From positions 3,380,723 through 3,444,722 of the forward strand of contig NW_009799179.1 in the NCBI RefSeq assembly GCF_000213175.1: a DNA stretch of 64,000 nt, written 5' to 3'. The translations under genes were made by a program, and so were the position numbers. Within the stretch, counting starts at the first letter, position 1, and every line of letters begins with the position of its first letter. Shown in pieces: positions 1 through 11,670 of the stretch. The notes under the pieces are model-generated. The model did not search any database. It was not told the origin of the DNA and saw only the letters and a list, made by a program, of their open reading frames with translations. The DNA comes from Neurospora tetrasperma FGSC 2508. Lineage: Eukaryota > Ascomycota > Sordariomycetes > Sordariales > Sordariaceae.

Positions 1-1119
1 TTCCGATCCAACCCGCCAGTCCCCTCCCCTCCGTCGTCTGCTAAAGATGGCAGTTGCGAGTGTGAGCATGGTGCTGCCACTTTTCCGGGCAATCGGAATG
101 GAAGGAAGGATTTGCGACAATTTCTGCCTCGCGTCAGCTTCTCTGGACGGATTCTTTTCTCAGCTGTCAAGAGTGTCTGCCGTGGTGCCAATGCACGGCC
201 GACAGACGCTTCAACGAGTGACCACATTGTGCGGCAATCTGCAAGAATTTATGCCCTCCCCCCTTTGCTACTTTGCGTACGTACTTGTATGTCGAAGAAC
301 AAAAATGATATGGAGATCCAACCTCAACCAACGTTAGGTCGGTAGACTGCCTAATGTGGTGGGAGCCGTCTTCAGTTCCTTTCATCTCACTCTTCGTCTC
401 GTCAATACCTAGCGTGTGATCCAACGGGCTAGGAACACACTGGCTTAGTTCAGTTTGATCCGGAACTGTCTTCCATCTTGTCTTGGTTCAATGTCTCTTT
501 CATTTTCTCTTCTATTGCTTCTGCCTTCTGATGCCATCCCATCCCATTGTTTACTTGCTCCTGAACTCCCGTCCTTACTAGTACATCTCCAACCACTCAA
601 GCCAACTTAAGCTGCCTCTTACGAAGCTCTTTTCAACCAGACTACGCAGTACATACACTACAGCAGCGGCCAAATCCACAACCTCACGAGGACTTGACAA
701 GCACCCGCATCATCCCTCCATCGATCCCCCAACATCTCCATGGGTCTATGGATCCGGACAGGCAAGACAGGCCCTGGATTTTACCGATTTTCCTGTCCAC
801 TTTCCACTTCTCCCGCAATCTAAACCCTTCCAACCCCACCCGCCTAGTCTAATTGTACCGTTACCGCCGCCCTCATTGGCCCATGGCCAAGCTGTGTCCA
901 AGGTCGACGACGTTTGAGCAAGAGGGAAGCTCCATTCGAGGGCATCAGGCCCGTCCGGGGCTCGTCGGCCACCGTCTCCATTCCCGGCTTGGCAGCCCTA
1001 GACGCCGGTGGACGCCTAGGACGCCCTAGTCGGCTAGCTTCATGCGAACATTTCTTCACGACCCCGTCCGCGCCTACCAAGGATAGATCCTGGATCACCA
1101 CTTCCACGCTGCCGAGGGA
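1..1119. other. Upstream region, no gene supported
   Basis: Only short overlapping open frames occur here, none with recognisable protein character. The right-hand part is pyrimidine- and C-rich and probably holds the promoter and 5' leader of the giant-protein gene that begins at 1120. I could not define a TATA box, a leader intron or a transcription start. Confidence 0.5.
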
Positions 1120-4100
1120 ATGGCATGGTGGGACTCGTCTCGCCGGAGCCTCGGGGCTTCACTGAGATCCAAAAAACAACATCCTCCTGTCGTCGAACCT
1201 CCAGCCCCTGCTCCTGCCGGTCCTCACCCAAAGCCTCGCCATATCGACACACACACTGCCACGCCTCACTTGACCATGGAACTGGAGAGGGCCCTGCTAT
1301 CGCCCATTACAGAGGAACAACCCGCTGTAGCGACGCTAGCAGAGACAACAAACACCGGCCCTCTCGTCGTCCACGTCCATATCCAGTTCCACGATCAGGA
1401 CCTTCACTCCGTCACTCACAACCAGACATATGTTAGCTCGCCATACTTCGAACCTACGGGGAGGATATGCAATGGCTTGCTTCGCCGCATCGAGCACTGC
1501 TCCGAGGAGCTCATCACCCGGACCGACCCCACGGCCCTTGACATGATCAAGGAAGGATCCCATGACCGTAAGCCATTGCGCTTCGAACTCACCTATCGCG
1601 TCACAAGAGCTGGATGGATGGGGGAATGGGCCGTCAGGACGTACAGGTCGTATCAGCAACGGCCTTTAACAGCCGCGTCGGCCAAGGAGGTTATCATCGC
1701 AAGTCACCAGACGGTAGGCATGTTTTTCCGACGACATGACAGTGACTTTCGATGGCTGGGGGGCTCTGTTCTCGATGCGACACCCGAAACCGCCGATTCG
1801 TCTCTAGACTCAGAAGTTGGGCAGATGTCGCTTGTCGCTATTCCCTCACCCCGATTTTTCGAGGAGTCCCAGACATTCGAATTCGTCCCCGGTTACAGTA
1901 TCGAGGTCTCCCTTCGACACAGGAACCCACGGCGACTTATTCCGGCATTCAAGAGGGCAGTCAAGGTTTACAGCAGACAGGCGACTCCTCTTACGGCTGA
2001 GATGGGCAGAGATCTACTGGCGAACGCAGCAGAGGCTATTAATCGCAGCTTGGGTCCCAGGAGGCAGAGGCTTGAAATTCATGCGCAGCAATGTACAACA
2101 ATGACATGCCAGCATCGCGACAGTACGGCCCTCAATATCGACGTGAGGATCTCAAACGGAATGGGGCCTGCTCACAACAGCCTACAGCGCAGCATAAGAA
2201 GCAGTCTCTCATTATTTCACGATTCTCATGGCGAAGATTTTGTGCGAGATGTTGAGGAGTCCCTTGCAGATGTCACACAGGTCATCGATGCCCAGATCAA
2301 CCAAACGAACGATTTCGAATTCACGATATGTGAGTTGAAAGGGGTGAACTGGTCAGTTCAGGTACCTGCGGCATTCACAGTCGGGCCTTCTGCATCGCAC
2401 GGGCGACGAGACATCCAGGCGGTTTTAGACCGTATCCAGACTAGCATCGGCGATGTCCTACAGGGGCATAATACCGCTGTACGTGTCAACGCACGGAAGC
2501 GGGGACATCTGGTGTTCAAAGAGGTGATACAAACACATGAGATACCCGAAAGGTTAAAAGAGACTTTCCAATCACACGAGGAAGAAGGGTCTGTCCTGAC
2601 GTCCAGACTCAAGGAACGAATCCAGAAGGATATCGACATGATCTTTAAGGACACCTGCTCGATCGACGACATTGCGCTGGAAGAGGAAGAGAGACACCCT
2701 CATCCAATCGAGGTTCCGCTCTCGCCGGGCCTCTCAGTCGAGTGGCCTGAGAGACAAAACGGACCATCACTAGAATTTCCCCCTTTATCGGCAAAGACTT
2801 CGACCGAGCGAGTAAACGACAACCCAATATCCTTCGTCAAACGAGCATTCTCACTCAAACGGCGCTCCACATCATCATTAAGGCAAAGTCTACGGTCTAT
2901 TGCTAGCAGCAGATCCAGTCTGAACAGCCAAGACGACAGCTGCTCCGTTAATATCCCACATTTTCCCGAAGCCCCCGCGAGACCGGTATCTCCCACCCCA
3001 GCAACATCAACAAAGTCCTCGAAGAAGAGGTTCAGCCTCGGCAAGAAAATTTCCAACATGTTCAAATCGAAGGACTCCAAAAGCGACTTGAAAAGCGATG
3101 TGAAGACCGATATCAAAAGCGAGTCGAGCTCCAGGCGACGGTTTTTCAGGTCTTCCTCGTCCAAAAGTACTAATGCAGTGCCCGTGGCACCTGTAGAGCC
3201 AAAGTTGATGCGAGCTCACACCGTCACGGAAGCAAGCGGCGGTCGGACGCTGCATCGCCCTACGCGTTCGATGACGTCGAATCCATTAGGTAGCTATGAC
3301 GCCACTCATTCCGCAAGAGGATCTGTTGAACAACCTCGACCATTCCAAGCAGCAACTCCCAACCTGGCGAACAGGCACGGGATTGCATCCAAAATTTTCG
3401 AAACATATCCACAACCGACAGAACCGCGATGGTCTATTGATCGTTTGGAACGACCTGTGATGGATACTCCGCAGCTTTATGAGGATGCCAAAGAGTTCCC
3501 GCACCAATTGCTCACTCCGGGGCTTACGGCACGAAGCACCGACACCCCTAACCCTTTCCACTGGTTGGCGAGCCCCGGAGCGGATGCATACTCGACGGCA
3601 CCGTCTACACCTGCATTGAGTTTAGGTGGAGAGTCTTCGCCAAGGCACAGCTTGCTAATAAGCCCGATACATGTGAGACATCTGGAGTTGAAGGATAATA
3701 CCTCGAGCGATTTTGAACCTGAATCCGAGCCCGAAGAGCCCGAGGTTGGGACGGGGGTGACTACGGTGGGCGCTTCGGTCGCGGCAGGGATGGAAGTTTT
3801 GAAGCCTTCGGAAGATGACGTGCGATCTGTTGTGTTAACGCCTAAGGACCACACTATACAGCCCGAGCAAGTAGCCGAGGAGTCCGATGAAGAAGCTGTA
3901 AAGTCAGTGTCTTATGATGCTACCGCAACGGCCACTTCGGTAAAAGACACCACGACGGCGCCGTCAGATTTGCACAGTGAGCCACCACCACCACGACGAT
4001 TATTCTCTGTATTACACAATAATCTAACTCTTTTACCTAGAAACAGAATCGGAGCCTATAATATTGGACGAGACATTGGCTTCCGAGAATCGAGAACTCG

Positions 4101-7100
4101 GAACCGAGCCTGCACCACTGTCCAATGAGACTCTGTCTGAAGAGTCGGACTTCCCCAAAACTGCTATCCGCCCGCCGCAGCCCAGTCATGAGACAACGGT
4201 CTCTGTGGATGCCCGCAATGCGAATTCGGAAACAAGGTTGGCTTCAGATAAAGGGACCGAAGTGCAAAATGCTCCCGTCGTCCAGAATGAAGATCGGGTG
4301 AATGCGACTGAGACCGACTATTTCAAGGATTTCGAGTCTCTTGCCGAAAGCAAACCAGTCGCGAATATCATTGGCTCTGCTATTCACGCGAGTGAAGCAA
4401 ACGACGCGACCGTCTCTCTAGTTGATAACCCTGCCGACGACCTGAATGGGCTGGTTGCGGAACCGGCAATTACCCAGTCCGGGCCCGAGGGAGACAAAGC
4501 CGAGCATCAACATGGCCAGGACTGCGACACACGAGGATCCGATGTGGATGATGTGCCCCCTACCTCCACCGAGGAGGTTGCCCATGATATCCAGCCGACT
4601 GTGAAGGCGTTTCAATCCGGCCCCGAAGATCAGACTGCTGAGCCGGATAATTACGAGGCTGACCTTGTCGCAAGCGAAATCCGTGACGAGCCCCCTTCAA
4701 TGGATGAAGTCACCCAAGATTGCAATGGTAAAGTCTCTGAAGATGAGAGTGTCGACGCACCTTCAAGAGATGAAACAAGTCCTCTCGCTGAGCTTGCTGC
4801 TCAGGAGCCCAAGCCAGCGCAGTCCAGCCCTGAAGCAGAGGCATCTGAAACAGGCGAGGATGGCGCCAAACGCCCCATTGAGGATCTGGACCAGAATGTG
4901 TCCGCGGATTTCTTCGGTGACGTCTCCGAGCCTTCGGTTGCAAATCACATTACCTTCGAAGTATCAGGGGAGCCCATGGAAGCCAGGGAAACTATGGTTC
5001 AGACGGACACATCAAGCGAAGGGTCTGTCTCCGAACATGACAAGGAGTGGTCTGAACTAGCAGAGGGTGACAGTATCTCGCCCGCGGGCTCAAAAACACT
5101 CGTCGAAGATCAAGAGGAAACAGACATGATCAATACCCTCGCATCACTTCACATCTCTTATACCAACAAAGCTACCGGCGCGAGTACCAAAGGTCATCAT
5201 GTTTTCTTTCCATGGACGACAAGTGCCGTCGGTTCCGCATCAGAGCATCCTGGGTCCAACAATCAGGACGTTAACGGGAGTACACTGGTGGCGCACGTAG
5301 AGATTCATGAATCTGAAACTCGGGAGCCATCGGACCTTGAATCAAAGGACGAAGAGAATACCTTCGGTCCCGTACCAGTGCCCGTCGAGTCCAAGGAAGA
5401 TGTTCTTTCCGATAATGACACAATCGAAATTACTGATGAAACACCGAATAGCCTCAGGCAACCAGATTGGGTGTTTGAAGAGACGGACCGGCCTCACTCA
5501 TTGGTAGACACCAATCACCTCCAACCTTTTGAAGCTCTGGACTCTAGGTCTGATGCTATCAATGTCTCCGCGGGCCCTGAATTAGCGGCAGAGTCTCCCG
5601 ATATTCAAGATAATGATCATACCCACATACTCCCCGAAGCCCCCCTTCCGCTTGAGGACGCTCCCGATGCTCAAAAGTCGGAGGTGACCTTTCCAAAGGT
5701 CGACAAGGCTGACGAGTCAGTGGCTGTGGCTGTGGCTACTGTAGAGCGGACTCCTGATATCGAGGAGGATTACGAGCTGTCATTTGGTACGGTTGAAACA
5801 GCGGCAGATATCGATGCTGTGGAAGCTGTCGATGATGTCCAGCACGTCGAGCACGTTGAGGATGTTGGGACTGCCGTTGAAGCTCCGGATTTCCAAGAAG
5901 ACGAGAAGATTGAGGTCAACGCTACTAAGCCCGACATGACCGCCCAATATGTTTGCAGTTTCGAGGAGCGGGGCCGGCCGTTCGTCAGCACCTCAGACGT
6001 TGTTGAGCGTGGCCATGCTTCTGATGAGGTCTACGATAATCGGGATGCTGGCGTTGGGGAGAAACCTCACTTTGATGATTCGGACACCGAGCATCGTGAG
6101 CCCACGATTCCTCAATTCTGGCCCGATCCCTCCTCGGTCTTCATTCCGTTCGCCCCTAAGGAGGTCTTGGAAAACGACACTGAGCTTTTTCATCCTGACT
6201 CTATGTCCACGATGGATGTTCCAATTCTCGGCGTGGAGACGGTTGAGCATTGCGACCCAACTCTACCGCAGTTCCGTTCCAGTGACGTCCTTGAGATTGC
6301 CTCTCGTTCTTACGCCGTTAGTGGGGATACAGAGGAGGGGTTTGAGGTATTCGAACCTACCGAAGCAGTTAGCGGTCGTGTGGAAGAAAAGGCCAATTAC
6401 CGCGATCCCACCATGCCCCAGTTCCGGCCTCATGTACTTCTGCAGCCGACGCCCACCCCCCTGGTGTCACATGTTCAAATGACTGAGGATAGCATTGCCT
6501 CTCAACAACCCATGGAAGCGTCCAAGGAGGAAATCTCTCATCGTGGCAAGGACGAGACTGAGTACCGCGATCCTACAATGCCTCAATACCGACCCAACTC
6601 ATTCAGAAGTGTCCGCAGCCCCTCGGTCTCTACCATGATGGCTGAGACGGCTGGGTATGAAGAGAAACCGGTACCAATACTCATCGATGAGGCTCTGATC
6701 GAAACCACCAAATTTAGCGAAGGAGATCTTGACTGTTGCGATCCTACGATGCCTCAATTCCGGCCAAACTCAATCCTTGACAGCACCCCCATTTCCTCTG
6801 TCTCCGATGAACCAGTCCATGAGCAAGGAGAGCAACCTGATATACCCACTGAAGATGATAGCACGGAAACCCCCTCACGAGATGATCTAAGCGTTGAGTA
6901 CCACGACCCAACAATGCCTCAATTCAAGCCGAACTGGGACGGTCCGGAGTTACCTCGCCTCGGCCAAGCTGGCTCTGCGCTACCGACACAACAGAGCGCT
7001 GAGTACCATGACCCAACAATGCCTCAATTTAAGCCGAACTGGGACGGTCCGGAGTTACCTCACCTCGGCCAAGCTGGCGCTGAGCAACCGACACAACAGA

Positions 7101-10100
7101 ACGCTGAGCTGACCAACCTTGAGCCTATGGAGATTGAGAAGGATGATGATACAGCTAAAGAAGTCAACGCAGAAAATACAGAGTCTCCCAGGCAGCTCAA
7201 TGATTCCACTCAGCCTGAGCGTGTCGGAACCGAAGCTCCTGATACTGAAGAAGTTAGAGACATGCAGGCTGAATCGCTCGAGTCTGACAATGCCCGCGAC
7301 AGAATGCCGGAAGCAAAGTTTGTGGAAGTGGAGTCTCCTGAACACATCCAGCCTGATAATGCCCCTGTTACTGAACCTGTGGGCGAGACTTATCCCGGGA
7401 CTGAAGATGAAGAGGTCGACTTTGACCCCAGTGAACCCCTGTCTCAGCCAGCTACTGAGCAATCTCAAGGAACCCAGGCAGAGGAGCTTCCCCAAGACCA
7501 GTTTGACACTCTTTTTGTGCCGGTTGATCCCAGACCCGCTACAGAGCTTGGCACCATCGAAACTGGTGCCAATGAACTTGCCGAGAGTGATTCCGAATCT
7601 TCCTCTCAGCCATCTTCTGAGTCAGGTTCTGAGCGCACCCCAACCCCTTGGGGGGAGGAGCTTTACCATGATCAGCATGATGCACTCTTTGAGCCTAGGG
7701 AAGGGTGCATTCACCAGGTGGCTGCGGATGATGCAGCCCTCAAAATTTCAGGAGTCTCTAAGCTCGACCGGGTCGAGTATCGCGACCCGACGATGCCTCA
7801 GTTCCGGCCTAATGTCTTCCTTCCGTACCGCGATCCTACCATGCCTCAGTTCCGGCCTAACGCGGTTATGATAATCTCTCCGATCACTGTCCCTGAGAGA
7901 GTGCAAGAATCAGCTGAGGAGCTCGATTCCGACTACATTATTGATCGTGCCATGGATGTCCTCGATCAGCTTGAAAGCGAAGAGAGAGCGGGTCTAAATG
8001 AGGAAGTCGTCGATCAAGTGATTGATCTGTGCGAGCAAGTTCTTGAGCAATCTAGTGCCGAGGATGAACAGACCGAAGATCCTCTTGAGCAGTTTGAGGC
8101 CAACAACGCTCTCGAACAGATCGAAGCTGAGACTGAACAAACTGAGAGGCTTCTCAAGGAACTCAACAATGAACAACTTGAGCGCACCATGGAGCTATTC
8201 GAGGAAGCCATTACTGGACAGGCTCTAAAAGAAACTGACAATGCCCTTGATGAAATTGCGGCCGAGGCTGTACAAACTGAGGAGCTTCTCAAGGAGCTTG
8301 ATACTGCGCAAACCGAGCGGGTCCTTGAGATTGCCCAAGACCTTGAGATCCATCATTCACTCGATGAAAATGAGAAGACGCTTGAGCAACCTGACATTGA
8401 AGTCGAATACACTGAAGAGCTCCTTGGACAGGTCGATGCTGAGCAAACGGAGAGGGTCAAAGAGCTCGTCGACCAGCTTGAAACAGAGAAGGAGAATGAG
8501 CAAAATCAGGCAAGCCTTAAAGAGATCAATGCTGAGATCGGAAAAACTGAGACGTTGCTCGAGGGACCTGATCTCAAGCAACATGAACGCGCAGAGGAGA
8601 TCCCTCAGCAACAAGGATCTCAGCAGGATGTCACCCTCACTGCTGCGGACAAATCATCAGAAAAACCCATCAAACCACCAGTGGCTGGACAAGCAGTTGA
8701 TGTTCCTGAATCATTCCTGGATGAGTTCCCCGAAGACAAAGAGCAAACCCCCCCTTCAGCTGTCCTTCCTGCCGAAGCTGCGGTTGCGGAGGCTGCTGCT
8801 GGCGTGCCACTTGCGTCCCACAGATTTGTGTCAAGGCCATCCACTCTTGGGTACGCTGAAATTGGTACCACTGAGATGCAAGATACTCCTCAACAGCCTA
8901 CTGTCGCCGTGGTTGATAAGGCTCCTGTCGGTGAATCGAGTATCATTCCGAATGTTCAGCTTGAGCATCCCGGGATTGAGCTCGCCAATCTCGAAGATGA
9001 AGGTCTTGAGGATGCCGATGTGGCGTCCGATGTCCCTTCAGTTGAGCCTACTATTGGCACTGTCATTGTCAACTGTGAGACGTGGATCGAGCATACTGAT
9101 CTTGGGAATATCGCCCTGGAGACCCCTGCTTCTGTTGTTCAGCGAGCGGCAGAGGAAACTTCGAGCCATGAGCCAATCGTCCAAGAAGCCCATCCAGAGT
9201 TCCCCAACATTGAGCACGCCAACCTTGAAGACGAAGGCCTTGAAGATAGCGAGTTGCAAGCGGACATCGCTTCCGCTGAACCCGCGGCTGAGCCAGTCGT
9301 GATCAACTGCGAGACTTGGATCGAGCATGCTGACGTTGAGGATGCTGGAGTTCAGGTCCAGGTGCCTCATGTTGTGTCTTCCGGTGAGGAGACGACCATG
9401 GAATCAACCGTGATCCCTGTTCAATCATCACACGGAGAAATTCTTGCTGAGAAGTCTTACATTCCCCTTGCTGAACCTACGCCCATTTCTGAATGTATCG
9501 CTAAACCTTATTACGAGGATCTGGCTGCCACTGAATCTCAATCCGAGCAAGAGACCAGCACCAATGAGCCAATGATCGATAGCGATATCGACAAGGATGA
9601 GCCTTTGGCTTGTCAGGTTTCGCATGAGCAAGATGCGAATTTTGAAGAGCAAGATACTCTTTCCGAAGTGGTTGATCGAAGCTTGGGTGATGCTCCTGGC
9701 ACTGAAGACACTGATGACTCGACTGGAGATGTGGATACAACTAATGCCGATGGGCCTCTCAGAGTCGAGTCGCTTGATAACCTCAGTCGATCCGCGGAGG
9801 CTATCGAGAACAAGCTGAGGGAGCCCCTCGGAGTTGAGTCTGCCACTGGCGAGGATGAGAAGGCCGAGGGTGAGGAAGTGATACCAGCTACAGATCCAGT
9901 CGAGGAACCGTTGCCTCTGGAACTCGAGGCAAATATCGAGGAGACTGGAGACTTTGACAAGACTCCACTTGCCATTCCATCGGCCAAACACGAGGATGTG
10001 ATCGTGGAACAGGAAATGCTTCAGAACATCCCAGCAGCTGCCCTTTCTGACCTGTGTCTCCTTGAAGAGATTGTCCCTGACCAGCCAATATCTGCCCCGG

Positions 10101-10414
10101 CAATCCCCCTCATCACCCAAGAGATATCAGAGCCAGCCCAGCAACTGTCTGACATCAATTCCTGTCAAGTATTCAGAGTCAGTCCTCGCGGCTCTGTCGA
10201 CACCATCCGCGGTTCGGATGTTGACGAGGAAGAAGCTCCTGAGCTGTATGCTCCTCCGCCAACGGCTGGTTTCTTCGGATTCCATCACTATCACGAGAAC
10301 AAGTGGGCTAAGGTCGGCTTGTTCGAAGTCTTGATTAACTCGACCTCTCGTCGGTTCAGTCTTCCCCTTCAGTCCTTGTTGCACCGTAAGCATAGGTCCG
10401 ACGCTTGTCCGTAA
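1120..10414 (+). CDS. Giant acidic repeat protein (about 3,076 aa), unknown function
   Basis: Two exons (1120-3976 and 4041-10414) are joined by a 64-nt intron with donor GTGAGC, branch CTAAC at 4024 and acceptor TAG. The junction keeps frame and fuses two long open frames. Residues about 50-480 look folded, with alternating hydrophobic beta and helical stretches. Residues about 560-900 are Ser/Lys/Arg-rich and basic, like a membrane- or filament-binding linker. From residue 950 on the chain is very acidic and presumably disordered. It contains nine DPTMPQF-type motifs (about residues 1,636-2,225), a Glu/Leu/Gln region of 45-residue repeats likely to form coiled coil (about 2,318-2,497) and a duplicated 78-residue acidic segment. 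The last 50 residues become less acidic and aromatic or basic, perhaps a terminal docking module. I recognise no catalytic domain. Size and layout suggest a scaffold or tether, as in giant fungal septal proteins such as leashin, but that is analogy only. The first ATG in the open frame was taken as start; an upstream coding exon cannot be excluded. Confidence 0.85.
6092..7861 (+). repeat. Nine DPTMPQF[RK]PN peptide repeats
   Basis: Copies of a 12-residue motif, consensus Y-R-D-P-T-M-P-Q-F-R-P-N, start at 6092, 6248, 6398, 6563, 6734, 6899, 7004, 7778 and 7826. The first two are degenerate (EPTIPQFWP and DPTLPQFRS). The others are nearly invariant in D-P-T-M-P-Q-[FY]-[RK]-P, while the linkers between them are unrelated in sequence. 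The first six copies lie 150, 156, 165, 165 and 171 nt apart in some order, a regular spacing of 50-57 residues. Conserved short motifs in diverged acidic linkers suggest selected binding peptides. Confidence 0.9.
6899..7108 (+). repeat. 105-nt in-frame tandem duplication
   Basis: Two adjacent 105-nt units (6899-7003 and 7004-7108) each encode 35 residues that begin with the YHDPTMPQFKPN motif, followed by a WDGPELP segment. They differ at only a few positions, mostly in the last third, so this is the youngest step in the growth of the motif array. Confidence 0.92.
8138..8677 (+). repeat. Four 135-nt (45-aa) coiled-coil repeats
   Basis: Units start at 8138, 8273, 8408 and 8543, exactly 135 nt apart. 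Each opens with a [QYK]-T-E-x-L-L block and in the first three is followed about ten residues on by a Q-[TL]-E-R block. The fourth unit is more diverged and its right edge is approximate. The Glu/Gln/Leu composition and hydrophobic spacing point to a long coiled coil. Confidence 0.85.
8966..9328 (+). repeat. Duplicated 78-residue acidic segment
   Basis: The block ANLEDEGLED occurs at 8984 and again at 9218. The block NCETWIEH occurs at 9071 and again at 9305. Both pairs are 234 nt apart, so a segment of 78 codons was duplicated in frame. It is a third repeat family, independent of the two upstream in the same protein. Confidence 0.88.
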
Positions 10415-11670
10415 GCGACATTAATTGGCAACAAAAAACTCAACAAAATAAATAACAACGAAGGAAAAAAGGGCGATCAACCGGCATGAGTGAATGCGCG
10501 AAAGAAAAGAGGCGGTTGAAATGGTTCACGGTCGACACATGCTTTCAACTGGGAGGGAGGAAACAACAATCGCGATTCTCTGTTTTGCATACACATATAC
10601 CCCCCTCCGCTCTATACACTGCATGTTTGTTGGTTCTGCATTTGGCGATCTTCTGCCCTGTTTTTGTTTTTTTATGGAATTTGTATCTTGACCAAATTTC
10701 CATTGGTTGGGGGTTTGGGTTTTAGGCATCGGCGTTTTGGATTTATGATATACCACGAAACTAAACGAATGGTTGGGGGTGACGGGACATGGTAATAAGG
10801 GGAACGCTTATACATGATTGTTATTATATACCACTTTCCTATGGGGTATACACGAAACGGATGGGAAAATGGGAACGGATGAGAGCAAATGAAGATACAC
10901 AATGGAGATGGAATGGGATGGGATAGGATGACAGGTAAAACAAACGAAGCATTCGAGCAATAGCATCATCCTTTTTCGACGATTTATGTTTTTTGACGTT
11001 GCATGACTAAGAATTGAACCGGACAGGACAGAAAAGAGTGGTTTATGAGAATGGGGGTTCTGGAAATGGCAGCGGGTATAGATGGATGAAACAACGCAAG
11101 ATATTTGTGCTAGCATCAGTTTTGTCCAGTGAGAGAAGTAGCTTGTGTGTGTGTACTTTTGGAACACGGCAGTGCTCATCACAATGCCCATGGTTTCCTA
11201 TAATGGCGCTCTAAGGAAACAACAGTATAGCGCATACACACCACCGACTTGGAGGAAGTATCTTGAAGGCTGGCATGTCTATAGTGAATACGGCCTAGGT
11301 AACTGAACAACTAATTACGTCAAGAATTAATCAACAAGAACAAAAGATGTAGTGGGTCACCAAGGAAAGTATGGCAGTAGGTAAACGTAGGTAGCAGTAA
11401 CCAGAAGTTGCCTCCGGTCTTGTCTAAAATGACCCATCGAGACTTTATGATTGCATTGCCCAATTATCACGCTTCTCTCGGATATCATGCCGTTAAGAAG
11501 ATGAAATAACTCTAAAAAGATCCCAACTGTAAGATTCGCCCCCTATAAAACGCCCAACTCTAAACCGAATTTTGTGTAACCGCGCTATGTATGTGCCTTA
11601 ACCGTAGATTAAAGAAAAGGCCCGAGTAAAAAGAAGTGTAGAGACTTTTGGGAAAGAGAGAACAGCCAGC
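10415..11670. other. Convergent intergenic region, no gene seen
   Basis: This is the interval between the 3' ends of the giant-protein gene and dus2. It is AT-richer than the coding DNA, contains only short open frames without protein character, and presumably holds both 3' UTRs. I see no tRNA or transposon. Confidence 0.5.

Noticed and set aside
4008-4040. Shorter 32-nt intron (GTATTA donor) in the giant-protein gene
   Set aside because: Too short for a fungal spliceosomal intron. The GTGAGC donor at 3977 gives 64 nt, a normal branch distance and the correct frame.
8241-9302. 353-codon alternative frame inside the giant-protein gene
   Set aside because: Arises from the repeated, biased codons of the true frame. 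The Leu/Ser/Arg-rich product has no plausible structure.
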